64,000 nucleotides of DNA from Rosellinia necatrix (taxonomy: Eukaryota > Ascomycota > Sordariomycetes > Xylariales > Xylariaceae), in assembly GCA_021209875.1 (NCBI GenBank), contig JAGYVD010000003.1, positions 620,001 through 684,000 on the forward strand, read 5' to 3'. Of this stretch, positions 33,910 to 45,670 are shown in pieces (the first letter of the stretch is position 1; every line of letters begins with the position of its first letter). The position numbers were made by a program, and so were the translations under genes. Below the pieces are notes generated by a model. It had not been told where the DNA came from, ran no database searches, and saw nothing but the letters and a program-made list of their open reading frames with translations.

Positions 33910-35913
33910 TGGTGCTGACTGGCTGCGTGCGATTCACAGAGCTGCTGGGTTGTATCGGACTCGGGAGGGTTGACGGGTAGGAATCAGATCAGCTGTGTAA
34001 CCGGTGGCGCAATGGAAGGGGGGTATGCCAGAGTTAAATTGATGCGGCGCGGCGATGCGACAGAAGTTCAGGATGAGGACGGCTTCGGCACCTTGCAGCG
34101 AGCCATACTCAACCCGGCTCGCAGAGATATGCCACCCCACGTGCTAACACTGGCCACTTTCCGCTGATTGGGGAGCTTCGTCCTGCCCATGTGTATTTAG
34201 ACCTAGGGCACAGCCAGTGGCCGAATCGGTCGCGAATGTAACCAAATGTAACGAGCCCAGGGCAGGGGTCGAGGAGGGGAGATCGCCGAAGCGAGACCAT
34301 TCCACCACTGAATCTGCTGCGCCGCAACCTTGCAGGACGAAGGATCGATCCTCCAATTGCTCTCCTCGGCCACTTATTTCTCGCAGCCAGTAGCGTCCCA
34401 CGTTCGCCCATGGCGCCCAGAGATGTACCGTAGCACTGCAACGGTCTCTGGGGGCGCCTTGGTCAGCATGAACTGGGGACTGGGCTTCCGACATTTGAAT
34501 GTTACCCACCGGTGTGAGGGAACAGCATGGGAATATTCTCGACGCCACCTTGTACTATTTATATGTGCTGTTTGAGGCGGGAGTGGTACGTAATGGTAGC
34601 AGTGGCGAGTCGGAGAATATCTGTTCACCGGTGTAACCTATATCAAAGCATCTCACAACGACCGCACGGCCACTCAATTTTGGGAGATTCTCATGTGTGT
34701 GTGTGTGTGTGTATGTCTACGAATCTGAGAAGCTTCACTTTGAATCGACAGTTCCTTCGGCGCCGCGCGACAGAACGATTTCTTCGTGATGATCAGGGGT
34801 TTTCGGAACGGGTCGATCTCTCTCCCCCCACATCAAAACCACAAAACTTGGGCTTCCCACACGAATCCAGCGTAGTGTACTCTGCGCTATTGGAATTCGC
34901 TGCGTAGCATACCAGTTTCGTAAGTGCTAGCGTGGCGCTATATTCGGGAATTACACTAACTAACCTCAGGTGTGTCTCTGAGGGCACGAATTACACTACA
35001 TACATACCTACCAACGCGCCACCAACGGGAGTCAGTCTTCGATAGAAAATGCATACTAACTAAACCTTAGATGTGTATGTGCCGGTAGCAACCTGCACTA
35101 ACTAACGTCTGGTACGTGTAGGTTCAAGCTACCGAGGTAGCTTGGCACTAGGTAGATGAAATGCTTTACATATTAGTTGCGTAGTATGTAGTATAGTTAA
35201 CTACTACAAGTACTTCAGCACGTAGGCAGTCTAGACTAGTCTGATAGCAGACAGACACGAGATTGAAACGACAAATCTTGTAAAGCAGCTCATGAGCCCA
35301 CTTCCGCCGGTTTCGGTTAGTCGGGGGTTGCCAAGATGGTCATGTTCGTCTATTCTGTTCGGATATTGAGTCGTTTGATCTATAATCCCCTCAATGTAAC
35401 GGTCCGAATCCTCCGTCTAACTTCATTCAAGGAAGCACTTCGAGAAAGTACATACAGTAGACAGAGTCGCCTCCTGAAGCGTGTTTAGAATAATTGAGTA
35501 ATGCAGGTTTTCAGGATGGGACTCTGGAAATGAGCTCCGAAGAATATGCGCTCTCAGCGTCCAACGTGTATTTGGTTTTCCCTTTTTAGCCTAATTTGTT
35601 TTGGTTCATCCGATATTCGCCCGAGTCAGTCGATAGATGTACCTAGAATTGCACCTCTCTCCGCGATGACTATTGTTTAGATCGTTGGCTTCTCGCCATC
35701 TGAAGACTATCTACCTTAGCTATGAGGTGTTTTACGTGGCGAAAATTGCCACGACAAACGGATCGTGACAAAAAGACCATGACAAACAGGCTTTCAAGGT
35801 CGTTCCTTTCTTTTTTTTTTTTTTTTTCTTTGCGGGTGGCAGATCGATCAGACCGGCGGCGTTGTGCGCTATCACGTTGTCTGAAATTATTGCCTTCTAA
35901 CTACACACTCAGC
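33910..35913. other. Intergenic region of 2 kb
   Basis: The first few hundred bases are the promoter of the Pth11-like gene; the rest leads to the 3' end of the P450. It contains a GT microsatellite and a T16 run near 35811-35828. Longer open frames at 34144-34548 have no protein-like character. No gene is called. Confidence 0.5.
34693..34712. repeat. GT dinucleotide repeat
   Basis: About ten TG units in non-coding sequence. Confidence 0.8.
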
Positions 35914-37667
35914 CTACTGCCGCACGACTACCCTCACACCTTTGCTTCCCCAATCCGGCATCGGCCGAACCATATCGAATTTGAAATCGACATCCGTCCT
36001 GGTGGTCTCGAAAAGCTCCAGATCATGTCTGCGAAAGACCGTCGCCAGCCCGACGTATAACTCCATCCAGGCCAGGTTGATCCCGAGGCAGTTCCGCGCC
36101 CCGCGGCTGAACGACACCATATAGTACGACAGAGGGTGCAGACCGTTCGGCCCCTTCGGATTGCCCAGCCATCTCTCCGGCCGGAACACCATCGGGTCCG
36201 GGAATATCTCCTCGTTCATGTGGATGTGGTAGGCGTCCATGCTCACGGGGGTGCTCGGTGGTATCGTCCAGTTTCTGAATTCCAAGGCCGCCAAGCGGTT
36301 CACCCGAGGAAGTCGCTGCACCGAGCCGTATCCGAGACGCAAACCTAGGGGCAGATTAGCAAGGTATGTTGATGGCTGTGATCACCCTTATTGATAGGGA
36401 GTAGATAGCATTGCTTGATCGGGGAGAAGGGAGTGCAGCCTTACCTTCCATAATCACGCCGGATAGATAGGGTAGCTGCTCGAGTAGGTCCCATGATGGG
36501 ATGTCACTTGGGTCTGGTATAGCCTCCGCAAGCTCTTCCTTGAGACGCGCCTTAATCGATGGATTGTGAAGGATATGAAACGAGGCAACTGCCAGCGCCC
36601 AGGACGTGGTCTCGACAGCTCCGCCGTTGACACCCATTGCTTCTTGCTGCAGCCGGGAGAGAGTCAGATCCTCAGGGACCACGTCGGCGGACATGACATC
36701 ATGAAAGATGGTCGGGTGCGACGTTTCGCCGATCTCTTTATTTTCGCCGCTTAGGATATGTTGGATTTGGTTTCCCATCTCCTGTTATTATGTCGTTAGT
36801 CATCTATCCCAAGGGAGCACAAGTGTGCCTGGTAGTTGAGTTTTGGGGACTCACCTTCCGGAAATCCAAGATCGGTCGAAAAGGCGGCACGAGCGCCGCA
36901 AGAATGGAATCCGGGACCCAGTTCATAACCGTCGCGAGTATTCCAAAGTGCGTTGTGAGATGTGCGAAGCGCACCATCTTGGCGGTCGCCTGCGCGAACG
37001 GGGACACGAAGTCCTCGGCTTCTGCGTAGCGGGTTGGCTTGGCGAAAGCCAGCTCGGTGATGATGTCGGAGGCCATGGCCGCCCACATGTCGGTGATGTT
37101 GATCACCTTGCCCGAGTTGGCGTATTCCGTAGAGAGGCGTTCCGAGATGCATTCGACGACGGCCTGGAGGTCGTCATTGCGGCTCCGGATGCGGGCCTTG
37201 GAGAAGCAGGGCGCTATGGCAGCGCGTCGCCTCCGGTGGTCCTCGGCGCTCGCGGTCTGCACGACGGCATCTTGGACGCCGAAGCGATACCTGAACTTCT
37301 CTATCTTGTCTATGGGACGGTTGGGGTAGCTGTTGCAGAACACGACGTCATAGTAGTCGGCATCGTCAATGTGTAGCTCGTCCGGGTTGATACGCACAAT
37401 CGGCCCATACTGTGCGTGCAGCCGGCGGATCTGGAACGTCCATTGCCCGCCCCCCTTACTGGCAAGGTCGTAGTACGCCTCATACCAATGAGTCGCCGCC
37501 GCGAGTGAGGGTCCTGGGAAGTGGGCAAGTGGGCTGAACCAAAGCCGATAGACCACCAGGCCAACGGCTCGGAGGGCAGAGAACGCAACGACACCGGCGA
37601 TGATCAGACCTAACCAAGCCCGTACCGGTGGGTAACCGGCCAGAAACGAAGAGTAGCCCTCCTCCAT
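35914..37667 (-). CDS. Cytochrome P450 monooxygenase (trichodiene-oxygenase-like)
   Basis: Minus-strand exons 36855-37667, 36445-36781 and 35914-36344 give 526 residues. An N-terminal anchor (LGLIIAGVVAFSALRAVGLVV) is followed by FSPLAHFPGPSLAAAT. The I-helix element is GVNGGAVETTSWAL. The K-helix ExxR (EGLR) is formed across the second intron. PERW-type FRPERWLG and the heme loop FSRGARNCLG with Cys469 complete the fold. Closest resemblance is to fungal secondary-metabolism P450s of the CYP58/trichodiene-oxygenase type. It would insert oxygen into a polyketide or terpenoid at the ER membrane with a P450 reductase. It is divergent from the SDR gene across 1.3 kb and fits the polyketide cluster. 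An upstream in-frame ATG exists at about 37811, but the 37667 start gives a standard N-terminus. Confidence 0.92.
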
Positions 37668-37979
37668 GATGCTCCCGACTGGAAAAAGAGAGGGTCGAGT
37701 TTGGTCCAGTTCTCTTACACAGAGTTGGACGCGAGCATCTATCTGGTCACGGTGGTATTTTACACCCACATTACTTAGCAGGTCGTCGAAAGGTATAGTC
37801 TGAAACACCACGGCGTCTTTTCCGTGTCTGGGTCGGTCACGGTAGAAACGGCGTAGAAGCAGAGAGTACCATGCATATTTCTAGAAGCGCGTTATCAGCC
37901 ACCGGCACATGCTAGATTCGGCGAGGGAATACCACCCAACGTCGCACGCCAGGATTCCGCCTAGTCTAAGCAGCCTGGG

Positions 37980-38021
37980 CACTGCAGTCTCAACACTGCA
38001 GTCTAAGCACTGCGGTCTAAG
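37980..38021. repeat. Three tandem 14-bp units between P450 and SDR
   Basis: Units of the type CACTGCAGTCTAAG, with minor changes, are repeated three times head-to-tail. They lie about 310 bp upstream of the P450 start and include CTGCAG palindromes in two units. They might be regulator-binding sites or a chance minisatellite. Confidence 0.75.
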
Positions 38022-38574
38022 CAGGCAGCCTACACTAGGCATCGTCCAGCCCACGCAGGAGTGATGCAAAGATGGGGCCCGACGGCTCATTGGCCTGATG
38101 CCGGAGAGCATATGCAGGAACTGCGAATGGAAATTGTTTGATGATCCATCGCCGGTCTTAGTGCACGCCACCGTCCCAGTCACGTCGGGCTCTGGTCCAT
38201 GGTTGTTCCAAGTAACGAGACCCGCCGGACTGCGACCTTCACGCAATAGCTTCATGGCCCGGTGCATTAGTGCTCGACGGCCGCTGAGAGAGAAGGAGGC
38301 CGTTTTCCTTGGTCTCGTTGCTGACAGGCTGGCCATGCTTCTGAACGATCCGCCTCTGCCGACGGGTGTTTTCGTGCTGACAGGATTTCTCCCACCTCTT
38401 CCCGCGCGTGCGCGAGGGACTTGTAACTATACCCTTGGCCTGAATAGGGAATGCTCATGTTAGATTCCCGGTACTGTTAATTATTGCATAAGTGTAATCA
38501 CATACTTGTATGGATACCTACGCAAGGTAGTATGCATGTAACCTAGGTACTTTGGGTAGTATACATATGTAGTA

Positions 38575-38632
38575 GTTTACATATAGACATACATACATCC
38601 ATACCTACGTACATACGTACATACGTAATAAT
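38575..38632. repeat. TACATACGTA-type microsatellite
   Basis: Run of ACAT and ACGT tetramers with small variations in the P450-SDR intergenic region. Confidence 0.7.
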
Positions 38633-39008
38633 GTTAGCCTAGAGTTACCTCGAAAGATAGCTAGACTACATACTAGGTAAACTAACTGCCTACAGTACAT
38701 AGTGTATATTATATATGTACACACAACATACCTGGTAGTTAGTGTGAATATACCCATGCATGATTAACACCAATATGTCCTGATCTCGGTTTTCATGGCA
38801 CACACTAGATAGTTACCAAGACTGGAGGCCAAGACCCGACGAGTATGTTCCACGAACCCCGCGTCGACTAGCACGCACTCCAACCTAGAACGCCTATAAC
38901 TTGTACCCGAACTCTGGTATCCGGGACCAGTCGCCACCTTGGCTTCCGAACCAGCATCCACCACAATTTGATAATTCACCCAATTTCTTTTGCGACCAGA
39001 ACTTCGAA

Positions 39009-39996
39009 ATGTCGGGCCAACTAGTCGTTGTTATCACTGGTGCTGGCAGAGGTGAGGTGACATGTGACCACAACCCAGAAGACATCCTTGCTAAGAGCCC
39101 CCATAGGCATTGGAAACGCCCTGGCCCAGGCCTACCTGTTACGGGAAAACTGTACCGTTGTGGGGAGCATTCGCGATCACGATGCTCCTGGGGTCGTCGA
39201 GTTGAAGGCGAGTCCCAAGGGTAGCGGGTCCCAACTGCTCCTCGTCAAGATTGAGAGCTCTGTGGCGGGGGATGCGGCGAAGGCTGTCGAGGAGATCAAG
39301 GCCGCCGGTATTGATCACATCGACATCTTGATCGCCAATGCCGGACTCAGCCCACCCGTCATACCACTCGAGACGGTCGGCCAGGATAGTCTGACCGACA
39401 CCTTCAACGTCAACGCCCTGGGCCCTCTCGCCCTCTACCAGGCCTGCCTACCGCTACTCCAGAAGTCCAGTGATGCCAAGTTCGTGCCCATCAGCAGCGC
39501 CGCTGGCTCGATTGGGGCCATGGAGAGTAACGGGGCCTGGGTCGCCCCGGCGTACAGCATCTCCAAGGCCATGCTAAACTGGGTCGCCCTGTAAGTTTTT
39601 GCCTCCCCCCCCCGAAAGGCTATCCTGGACTGGGACTAAGAGAAGATAACGTCTAGGGCGGCTCACTGCGGCAACGCCTGGCTTACCTCTTTTGCCGTGA
39701 ACCCTGGGTGAGTTCCCCGGAACCGAGGAAGGACCAGGCATTTGGAGCTGACAGATTCGACCTAGCCTTGTCGCGACCGACATGGGTAACAATACCGCCA
39801 AGTACCTAGGATTGGAGAGGGCACCATATACAAAGGAGTTTAGTGCCGAGAAAATCATCGGTCTAGTGAGTACACAATCCGTCGACATCGGTGGTAGCCG
39901 TTGGGTATCTGACGCTAGTAGATCAACGATTCGACCCGAGAGAAGACGTCTGGAAAATTCATCAACGCCATTGATGGCGCGGAATTGCCATGGTAA
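39009..39996 (+). CDS. Norsolorinic-acid-ketoreductase-like short-chain dehydrogenase
   Basis: Five exons, 39009-39051, 39107-39590, 39657-39707, 39766-39865 and 39922-39996, keep frame and give 250 residues. The Rossmann motif ITGAGRGIGNALA spans the first intron. NAG is in ILIANAGLS. The catalytic Ser is in FVPISSAAG; Tyr and Lys are in APAYSISKAMLN. The PG motif is in FAVNPGLVATDMG. The terminal TREKTSGKF and FINAIDGAELPW match the end of the AflD/StcE-like ketoreductase group. This group reduces ketones on polyketides. Without the last two introns the conserved C-terminus would be lost, so the spliced model is favoured. Its location between P450 and FAD-oxidase genes supports a tailoring role. 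Confidence 0.9.
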
Positions 39997-40310
39997 AAAA
40001 GTAAAACGAACCGAAGCTGGGCTGCGGACTAGCGTACGGACCCCATGAATTTGTGTTTTGCTAGCCTTGAACTATCGTCCCAAGTCCTACCAACATGTAC
40101 ACTAGCTACTTACATAGTATTAGTTTCGTCATCAGCTAGGCATAGATTCGATATCGACATGACTATATCACAAAATAAAGTATACATTGAATGAATTCTA
40201 TCGAAAATATACAAAGTAAGACTGTACATAATATACAATAAACCCCCCTGGTTCCAAATCTATTGTAGGCTACTTTTTCTTCACCCTAACCGCAATGGCT
40301 TTACCCCTGT
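39997..40310. other. Convergent 3' intergenic region
   Basis: Short AT-rich gap between the SDR and FAD-oxidase stop codons. Nothing else is seen. Confidence 0.6.
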
Positions 40311-42192
40311 CTAACTCGGGGGAATCATGCGGGACATAACCTTTTGTTCGAAATTCTCCATCCACTCTTCGCTACCAACGGCGGTTTGAGCGTAGAATAC
40401 ACCTCCCTGGTCCACCTGGTCCTTGATCTGCTTCAGCCTGGTATAGCTGGATCCATAGAAATTGCTCTGCCAGTTCGCCTGCTGGAAATTGGCCTCATTC
40501 AGGTACGCACCTCCACCAGGCGTCGCCGCTTCGATCTGAGGCATGATGGTGTTGCTGAGTGTGTTCTGGTATGCCACCATGTCACTTCTGGGGATCGTAA
40601 AGTCCCACATCCGTATGAATATACAATGGAGAACGGCAGATCGCCAAATGGGATTCACGGCATTATCGTGCAGGTGAGGCTGATTCGCATTGACGGCGTC
40701 GCAGATGCCTACGAATCCAGCTTCGACCGCTGTGCGGAACGTCTGTCCTACCGCCTTGGCCTTGGTTAGGTCTTGCATCAGGCTTCGAGGAATCAGCCTT
40801 CCTCCCGTGATTTGTGCCGCGGGGGTCGTCGTCACGGCCGTCTTGAAGTAGTAGTTATAATAATCGAGGAAGCCGGTATGTTGCGTCTTGGCCACCTGCA
40901 GGTTGATACCGATATTGCTCATGGCAGTTGTAAGCGGCTGCATGACATTATCAAGGGTGGATGTGTTGGCGTCTGGGAGGGCCACGCCGTATAGGGTGAG
41001 CGCCGTCGTGGTCAGAGAGTACGAAACGACCGCGCCTGCGTCCACCACGGCACTGAGCGACGACTGGAACGTGGCGACGCCGTCCCAGAATTTGCTCACG
41101 CTGCCAGCTGAGTTCACATCGAACGAGAGACTGGCACCTGCGATGGGCCCGTCGGAGTAAACCCGCGTGACCATGGATAGAACGACGGCGAACGTACCCC
41201 CGCCACCACCGCTGAGGGCCCAGTAAAGATCGGCGTTCGAGGTAGGCGTGGCCACGAGATGGACGCCGGCGGCGGTCACGACCTCCCACTCTAGGACGTT
41301 GTCTGCCGCCATTCCGTATTTGGACGTGAAGATGCCGTGGCCTCCGCCGGACGTGTAACCCCCCGCCACGCCCACGGTGGGACAGGTCCCGGTGACCACA
41401 CGGACGTTTCGCTGGTTCGCGGCAGTGAACACGTCCTGTGTCATCACGCCGGCGCCCAGTCGCACAGCCTTGCCGCTATAGCTAGCGTCACCGCTGTACT
41501 GGTCGAGCCATTCTATCGAGTTTAGGTTGTGCGTCCAGAGTGACAACGCTCCCTTCCCGGTGGATTTGCCAAGGAGGCTACGATTTAATTAGACGGGATA
41601 CGGGCTCACAAGCGACGGTCGAGGAGCAAACTTACTCGTGGCCGGTGTTCTTGATGGTCAGCCGTATGTTGTTATCCTGAGCGAACTTGATGCCCGCCTG
41701 CACATCTGATATGCCCACCACGTTGATCGAGTACTGGGCATAGTTTCCAAGCACGCAAGGCTGGTTTGTCCGTGAAAATGGATCACATGACTGGTTCTGG
41801 AAATACGGTGCCAGAAACTCCGCCGGGGCACGAACGCTTTTCGATTTCCTGGTTAGCTTGGGTTCTACCGGCGTGGAAACCTTATGACTTACTGCTCGTC
41901 AGCGTAATGCCACGCGTCTTCGACCTGCTTGCAAGCCGCCGAGTTGATATTCGGAGTGTGGCAGACGCTGGCAAGCTGAACCGTGGCAATCAGCCGGCCC
42001 CCCTACTGTGCTGTTGAGCTGGGCCCATTGTTGCTGTGATGGCCAGGCCGCGTCACCGGGAAGGTTTCTACACGACGCGGCGGCCGATGGCTTTCGAAAT
42101 GCCGCTCCCCATGAGCCAAGTGGAAACGCCGTCAACAGCAGCGTCAAGACCCGCCGTGGGGATCCCATCTCGGAGATGGGGCTAGGTTTCAT
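40311..42192 (-). CDS. BBE-type FAD-linked oxidoreductase, secreted, bicovalent flavin (one frame break)
   Basis: Minus-strand exons 41893-42192, 41636-41848 and 40311-41577. It starts with a signal peptide (RRVLTLLLTAFPLGSWGAA). The PCMH-type FAD domain has IKNTGHD (His-linked flavin, spans an intron) and TGTCPTVGVAGGYTSGGGHG, whose Cys is the second flavin attachment site in bicovalent BBE-like enzymes. A C-terminal BBE domain ends with the YLNEANFQQANWQSNFYGS motif. In exon 1, between the LNSTVGG and RLIATVQLASVC blocks, one extra base at 41994-42003 shifts the frame. The exon phases downstream fit only if it is absent. Such oxidases often catalyse oxidation or cyclisation in fungal metabolite clusters. 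Neighbours: SDR (convergent) and hydrolase/PKS. Confidence 0.86.
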
Positions 42193-44095
42193 CGTGTAGA
42201 AAAAAAAAAACGCGGTGGCAAATGAATGGATGCTCAGTTGGTGATAGCCTCAGAGCAACGAAGTGGGAGTTCCGGAGAGTGTTGGTAAGATCCACCGCCA
42301 AACGTCACAAGCATCTTCATCTCATTTCGTTTCTTCGGTACGTGCACTTCATTTTAATTCTCCAGACCCGGGCGGATGGCACGATTTCACAAGCTCTCTG
42401 TTCTAAATCTAGAGGACAAGCGAATCCCTGCCTGGCAGCCTAGACCACACGGTGTTGCCAGATTGGGAGCTGACATCTTCCCTCATGGACGGAAAAACCC
42501 ATCCGGCCGCCCATGTCTTCGTGGGTCGTCCTGCAGATTACCAGTAGGATCATCCACCCGGGGCATGGTGAAGGCTATGAAAGTCGACTATTTTGTAAAT
42601 AGTGTAGCCGTAGTGTGGCTTAGGGAGAAGGGCATACACTACGCACTAACTGACTCCGCAACCGACCGCGGCTCTTGCTATTCTCATCCGCGATCCATTC
42701 TGACTCGGCGTGATATGATGTGATGTCGACTCGCTTGGCAAGGCGTACCTTGCGTTCTATAGGAGCAGTCTGCGTCCGTTTCACCTGCTCGTCTGCCTAA
42801 TGTGACTCTCCTCCCGAGTCTGTCGGTGAGGATGAAAGTCAGGGGATGGGAGGCACTACAGGGGCATTCACGGTAGTTCGATTTGGAATCGAGTTGATCC
42901 GACAAAACGGTCCAAGCCTTATCGATCCACATATGTAAGCGGTCACTTTAGCCGGACTCTATGTAGGACACTATCACTATCACTATTGTGTATTCCAAAA
43001 TACCAATCCATAATTTTGCTTGCTTACCCCTTCCTTACTCGAGCAATAGGGCGGACGGACTCGTGCATATGCACTTCGCCTTAGGTATGTGATGGACGTC
43101 CAACCTACCCGGTGTAGTGTGGTTGTACGCGTTGTCCCGTCGGCATGCTTCGACGGTGACCCGCATAAATGTGAAAAATAAGAAAGTTCCATGCACCTAA
43201 ATGCAGGGGGGAGGTAAGATTCTACACTACTCGGAAGAAACACGATGGTTGTGAATAATACAGCCGTCACAACAACAACAACAATAACAACAACAATCTC
43301 TCTCAGCACAACAGTAATCACAACTGACATTGCTATAGGATTAAGTTTAAATCGCAAGATTAGTATATTATACACTCACTACTTCGGTACCTTGGGCTCA
43401 TAATTTATCACGACGTAAATTCGGTGAAAATTTGTACTGGTGAGAAGCTTCGAAAATAGAAGGTGATGGTGGGACTCTCGGGCTAATATAAAATTTTCGG
43501 GACGACATCTGGCATAGGCGAAAAATAGGCGGAAAGGAAGTACACCAATTCCGGATTGTCTAAGTCGGCTTCTTGACCCCGGTCTAGCCTTATACACTTG
43601 CTTGGCGCAGCTAAAACAACACGTCTGTTCGCAATCGGCCCCCCCCACAAAGTAAGCCATGGGTAGGTACTCTATATGTTGTATTGCTGTAACCCGCTGT
43701 AACAGCAGGGCGTCACTGCAGTTGCCCCGGAGGGCATAGGCGGCTGCAGGAGGTCCCGCTCACCCTCCCAGGCACAGCCGCCCGCCTGTACATGCATACT
43801 ACCTGCCCTGTGGCACAGCGCCGTATGTAGTATTACCATGGGACGCATTGTGGGTATGTGGTGCGACCATGTAGTGTAGTACACCACAGCACGCGGTCCG
43901 ACGCTGTGTAATCTTCGCATCCTACCCAGTCATACCAAGATGGTGGTAACCCGGGCAAGGTCCGCCCTGGGTAAGGGCGCTTGCTCGCTCTATTGTGGCT
44001 GACTCAGATAACAACGGTTCTCCACCCCGACACGGCATCGATCCTCCTCCCTCCCCCTCCCCATCCACTGCCGCCTGTCAACTCGGTTAATGGCC
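42193..44095. other. Intergenic region of 1.9 kb
   Basis: Upstream region of the FAD oxidase and downstream region of the hydrolase. It has a CAA microsatellite at 43269-43296 and no supported gene. Confidence 0.5.
43269..43296. repeat. CAA triplet microsatellite
   Basis: Nine CAA-like units with one TAA interruption in non-coding sequence. Confidence 0.75.
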
Positions 44096-45062
44096 CTACG
44101 CTAGGTTATCTAGATGCTGACGAATAAAACTAATCTGCACCTCCATGACCGATTCGAAACTATCGCCGTCGAGCACATCCATGTGCCCCTTGCCAGCCAC
44201 CAGGTGCATGCGTTTGTCATCTCCGCCAATCGCATCGTAGATCAGCGCCCGCTGATTCGCCGCCGGCGAGATCATGTCGTCTTCCGGCGTCACCAGCAGC
44301 GCCGGGGTGGGCGGGAGGAATCGCAGCGCCTTGAACGGGCTCCAGGCCATGATGTTGTAGTAAGTCTGGATCGTGGTGTTGATGTTGAAGCCTGGGATCT
44401 TCTCGGTGGCCTCGGCGACGAGGCTCAGCTCCGCTTCGCCCAGGCCCGCGGAGAACCCAGCGGGGTTGTCGCCTCTGCTCGTTATCATCGGTACCGAGAA
44501 GGGTGCGTTGCCCCTGATGCGCGACTCTCGGTCCTGCATCGCCTTGGACATGACTCCCCGCCATCGGCCCTCGTCCAGGTGCCATTGGGTCAGGGGGCAC
44601 ACGGCGATCACCAGCCTCGCCCGCTTATCGAGCGCTGCAGCCGTGAGTGCTACCGTGCCACTGAAGGAGAACCCCCAGAAGGCGATTCGGTCAGCGTCGA
44701 TGCGTTCGTCCGACTTGAGGAACGTCAGCGCGTCGTGGTAGTCCCTCGCCTGTTCGGCGGGGTCTATGTCGTTCCGGGGCGTGCCATCGCTCGAGCCAAC
44801 GGACCGAGGGTCATATACCAGGGCCGTAATCCCGTGCTGTTGGAAGTATTGCGCGATCCTGGGCAGCAGGACGTCTCGGGTGACGTTGAACTGACCAGAT
44901 GTTGGGATAGTCAGCAATGGAGCGTAAGGAGACGTCGAACCAGTAGATCCTCACCCCAGGTGTCATAATGACAGCCGGGCACTTGTGACCCCCCACGTAG
45001 AGAGCGCCACGAAGCGTTAGGCCGCTCAGTGTCTTAAATTCGACTTCTTGACATTCCGGCAT
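44096..45062 (-). CDS. Alpha/beta hydrolase, possible polyketide-releasing enzyme
   Basis: Minus-strand exons 44955-45062 and 44096-44890 join in phase 0 (300 residues). The fold begins with TLRGALYVGG and VIMTPG. The nucleophile elbow is FWGFSFSG with Ser111, the acid is in LLVTPEDDMI, and the base is in LVAGKGHMDVLD. There is no signal peptide. Fungal enzymes of this type include peptidase-like and dienelactone-like hydrolases, and some, sitting beside reducing PKS genes, release or edit the product. It is transcribed head-to-head with the HR-PKS over 608 bp, and the PKS has no terminal thioesterase domain. This makes a trans-acting release role attractive, but it is inference. Confidence 0.86.
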
Positions 45063-45670
45063 CTTTATGAATTGCTCAAGGCTAGATGGGTAGGGACGTA
45101 TGGGTGGTCTATATGTTAAGCTCCTTCAAGTAAGTCTTAATCGGGGGCCCCGAAGCCTCGGGTCGGAGGCTGATCTTGGATGGGTGATACTACAGACTAT
45201 CCTTTTTATCTTTCCCAATTTCCGAACCGCTAAGCTTACGCTGGGATAAGCGCATTTCTTTCGTACCCGCATAACAAAATCTATCGACAATCTGAGGACC
45301 ATGCGGTGACTAGTGGCACATTCCGCTGTTTTCCCCATACTACCATCCATCCACCCTAGACATCGGGGGGGATGTCCATCACCCGGTGACCCACAACCAA
45401 TGTATCTCTAATCAGATCGACATGACACGCCAACACCCTCGGCTGTACACCGCGGAAAACGAAACTGCTAATCCGCCAGGGTAACCCGCAAACGGACGAA
45501 TGGCGACTACAGAGGTCGAAAGGTTACTTCTTACCCTATTCACCCACCGTCCTGAACGAACGAGAGCAGAGAAACAGACAGGGCGAGTAACTAACGGCAC
45601 CGTTATAAATGAATAGGCCGGGACCCGCAGGAAATTTTATCTGGAGCTGTCGGTGACCTCTATCGTCGCG
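45063..45670. promoter_or_regulatory. Shared bidirectional promoter of hydrolase and HR-PKS
   Basis: The 608-bp gap between the two divergent starts. A TATA-like TATAAAT lies at 45604-45610, 61 bp upstream of the PKS ATG. A G8 run is near 45365. No open frame of interest is present. Confidence 0.6.

Larger units (their letters stand above)
37668..39008. promoter_or_regulatory. Divergent promoter region of P450 and SDR
   Basis: The 1.34-kb stretch should drive both cluster genes. It includes a 14-bp triplicated repeat (37980-38021), an ACCTAGGT palindrome (38541-38548) and a TACATACGTA microsatellite (38575-38632). No gene is supported in it. Confidence 0.5.

Noticed and set aside
34144..34548. 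Minus-strand open frame of 134 codons
   Set aside because: Composition is not protein-like, no domain or splice partner, and it overlaps other random frames in the same region.
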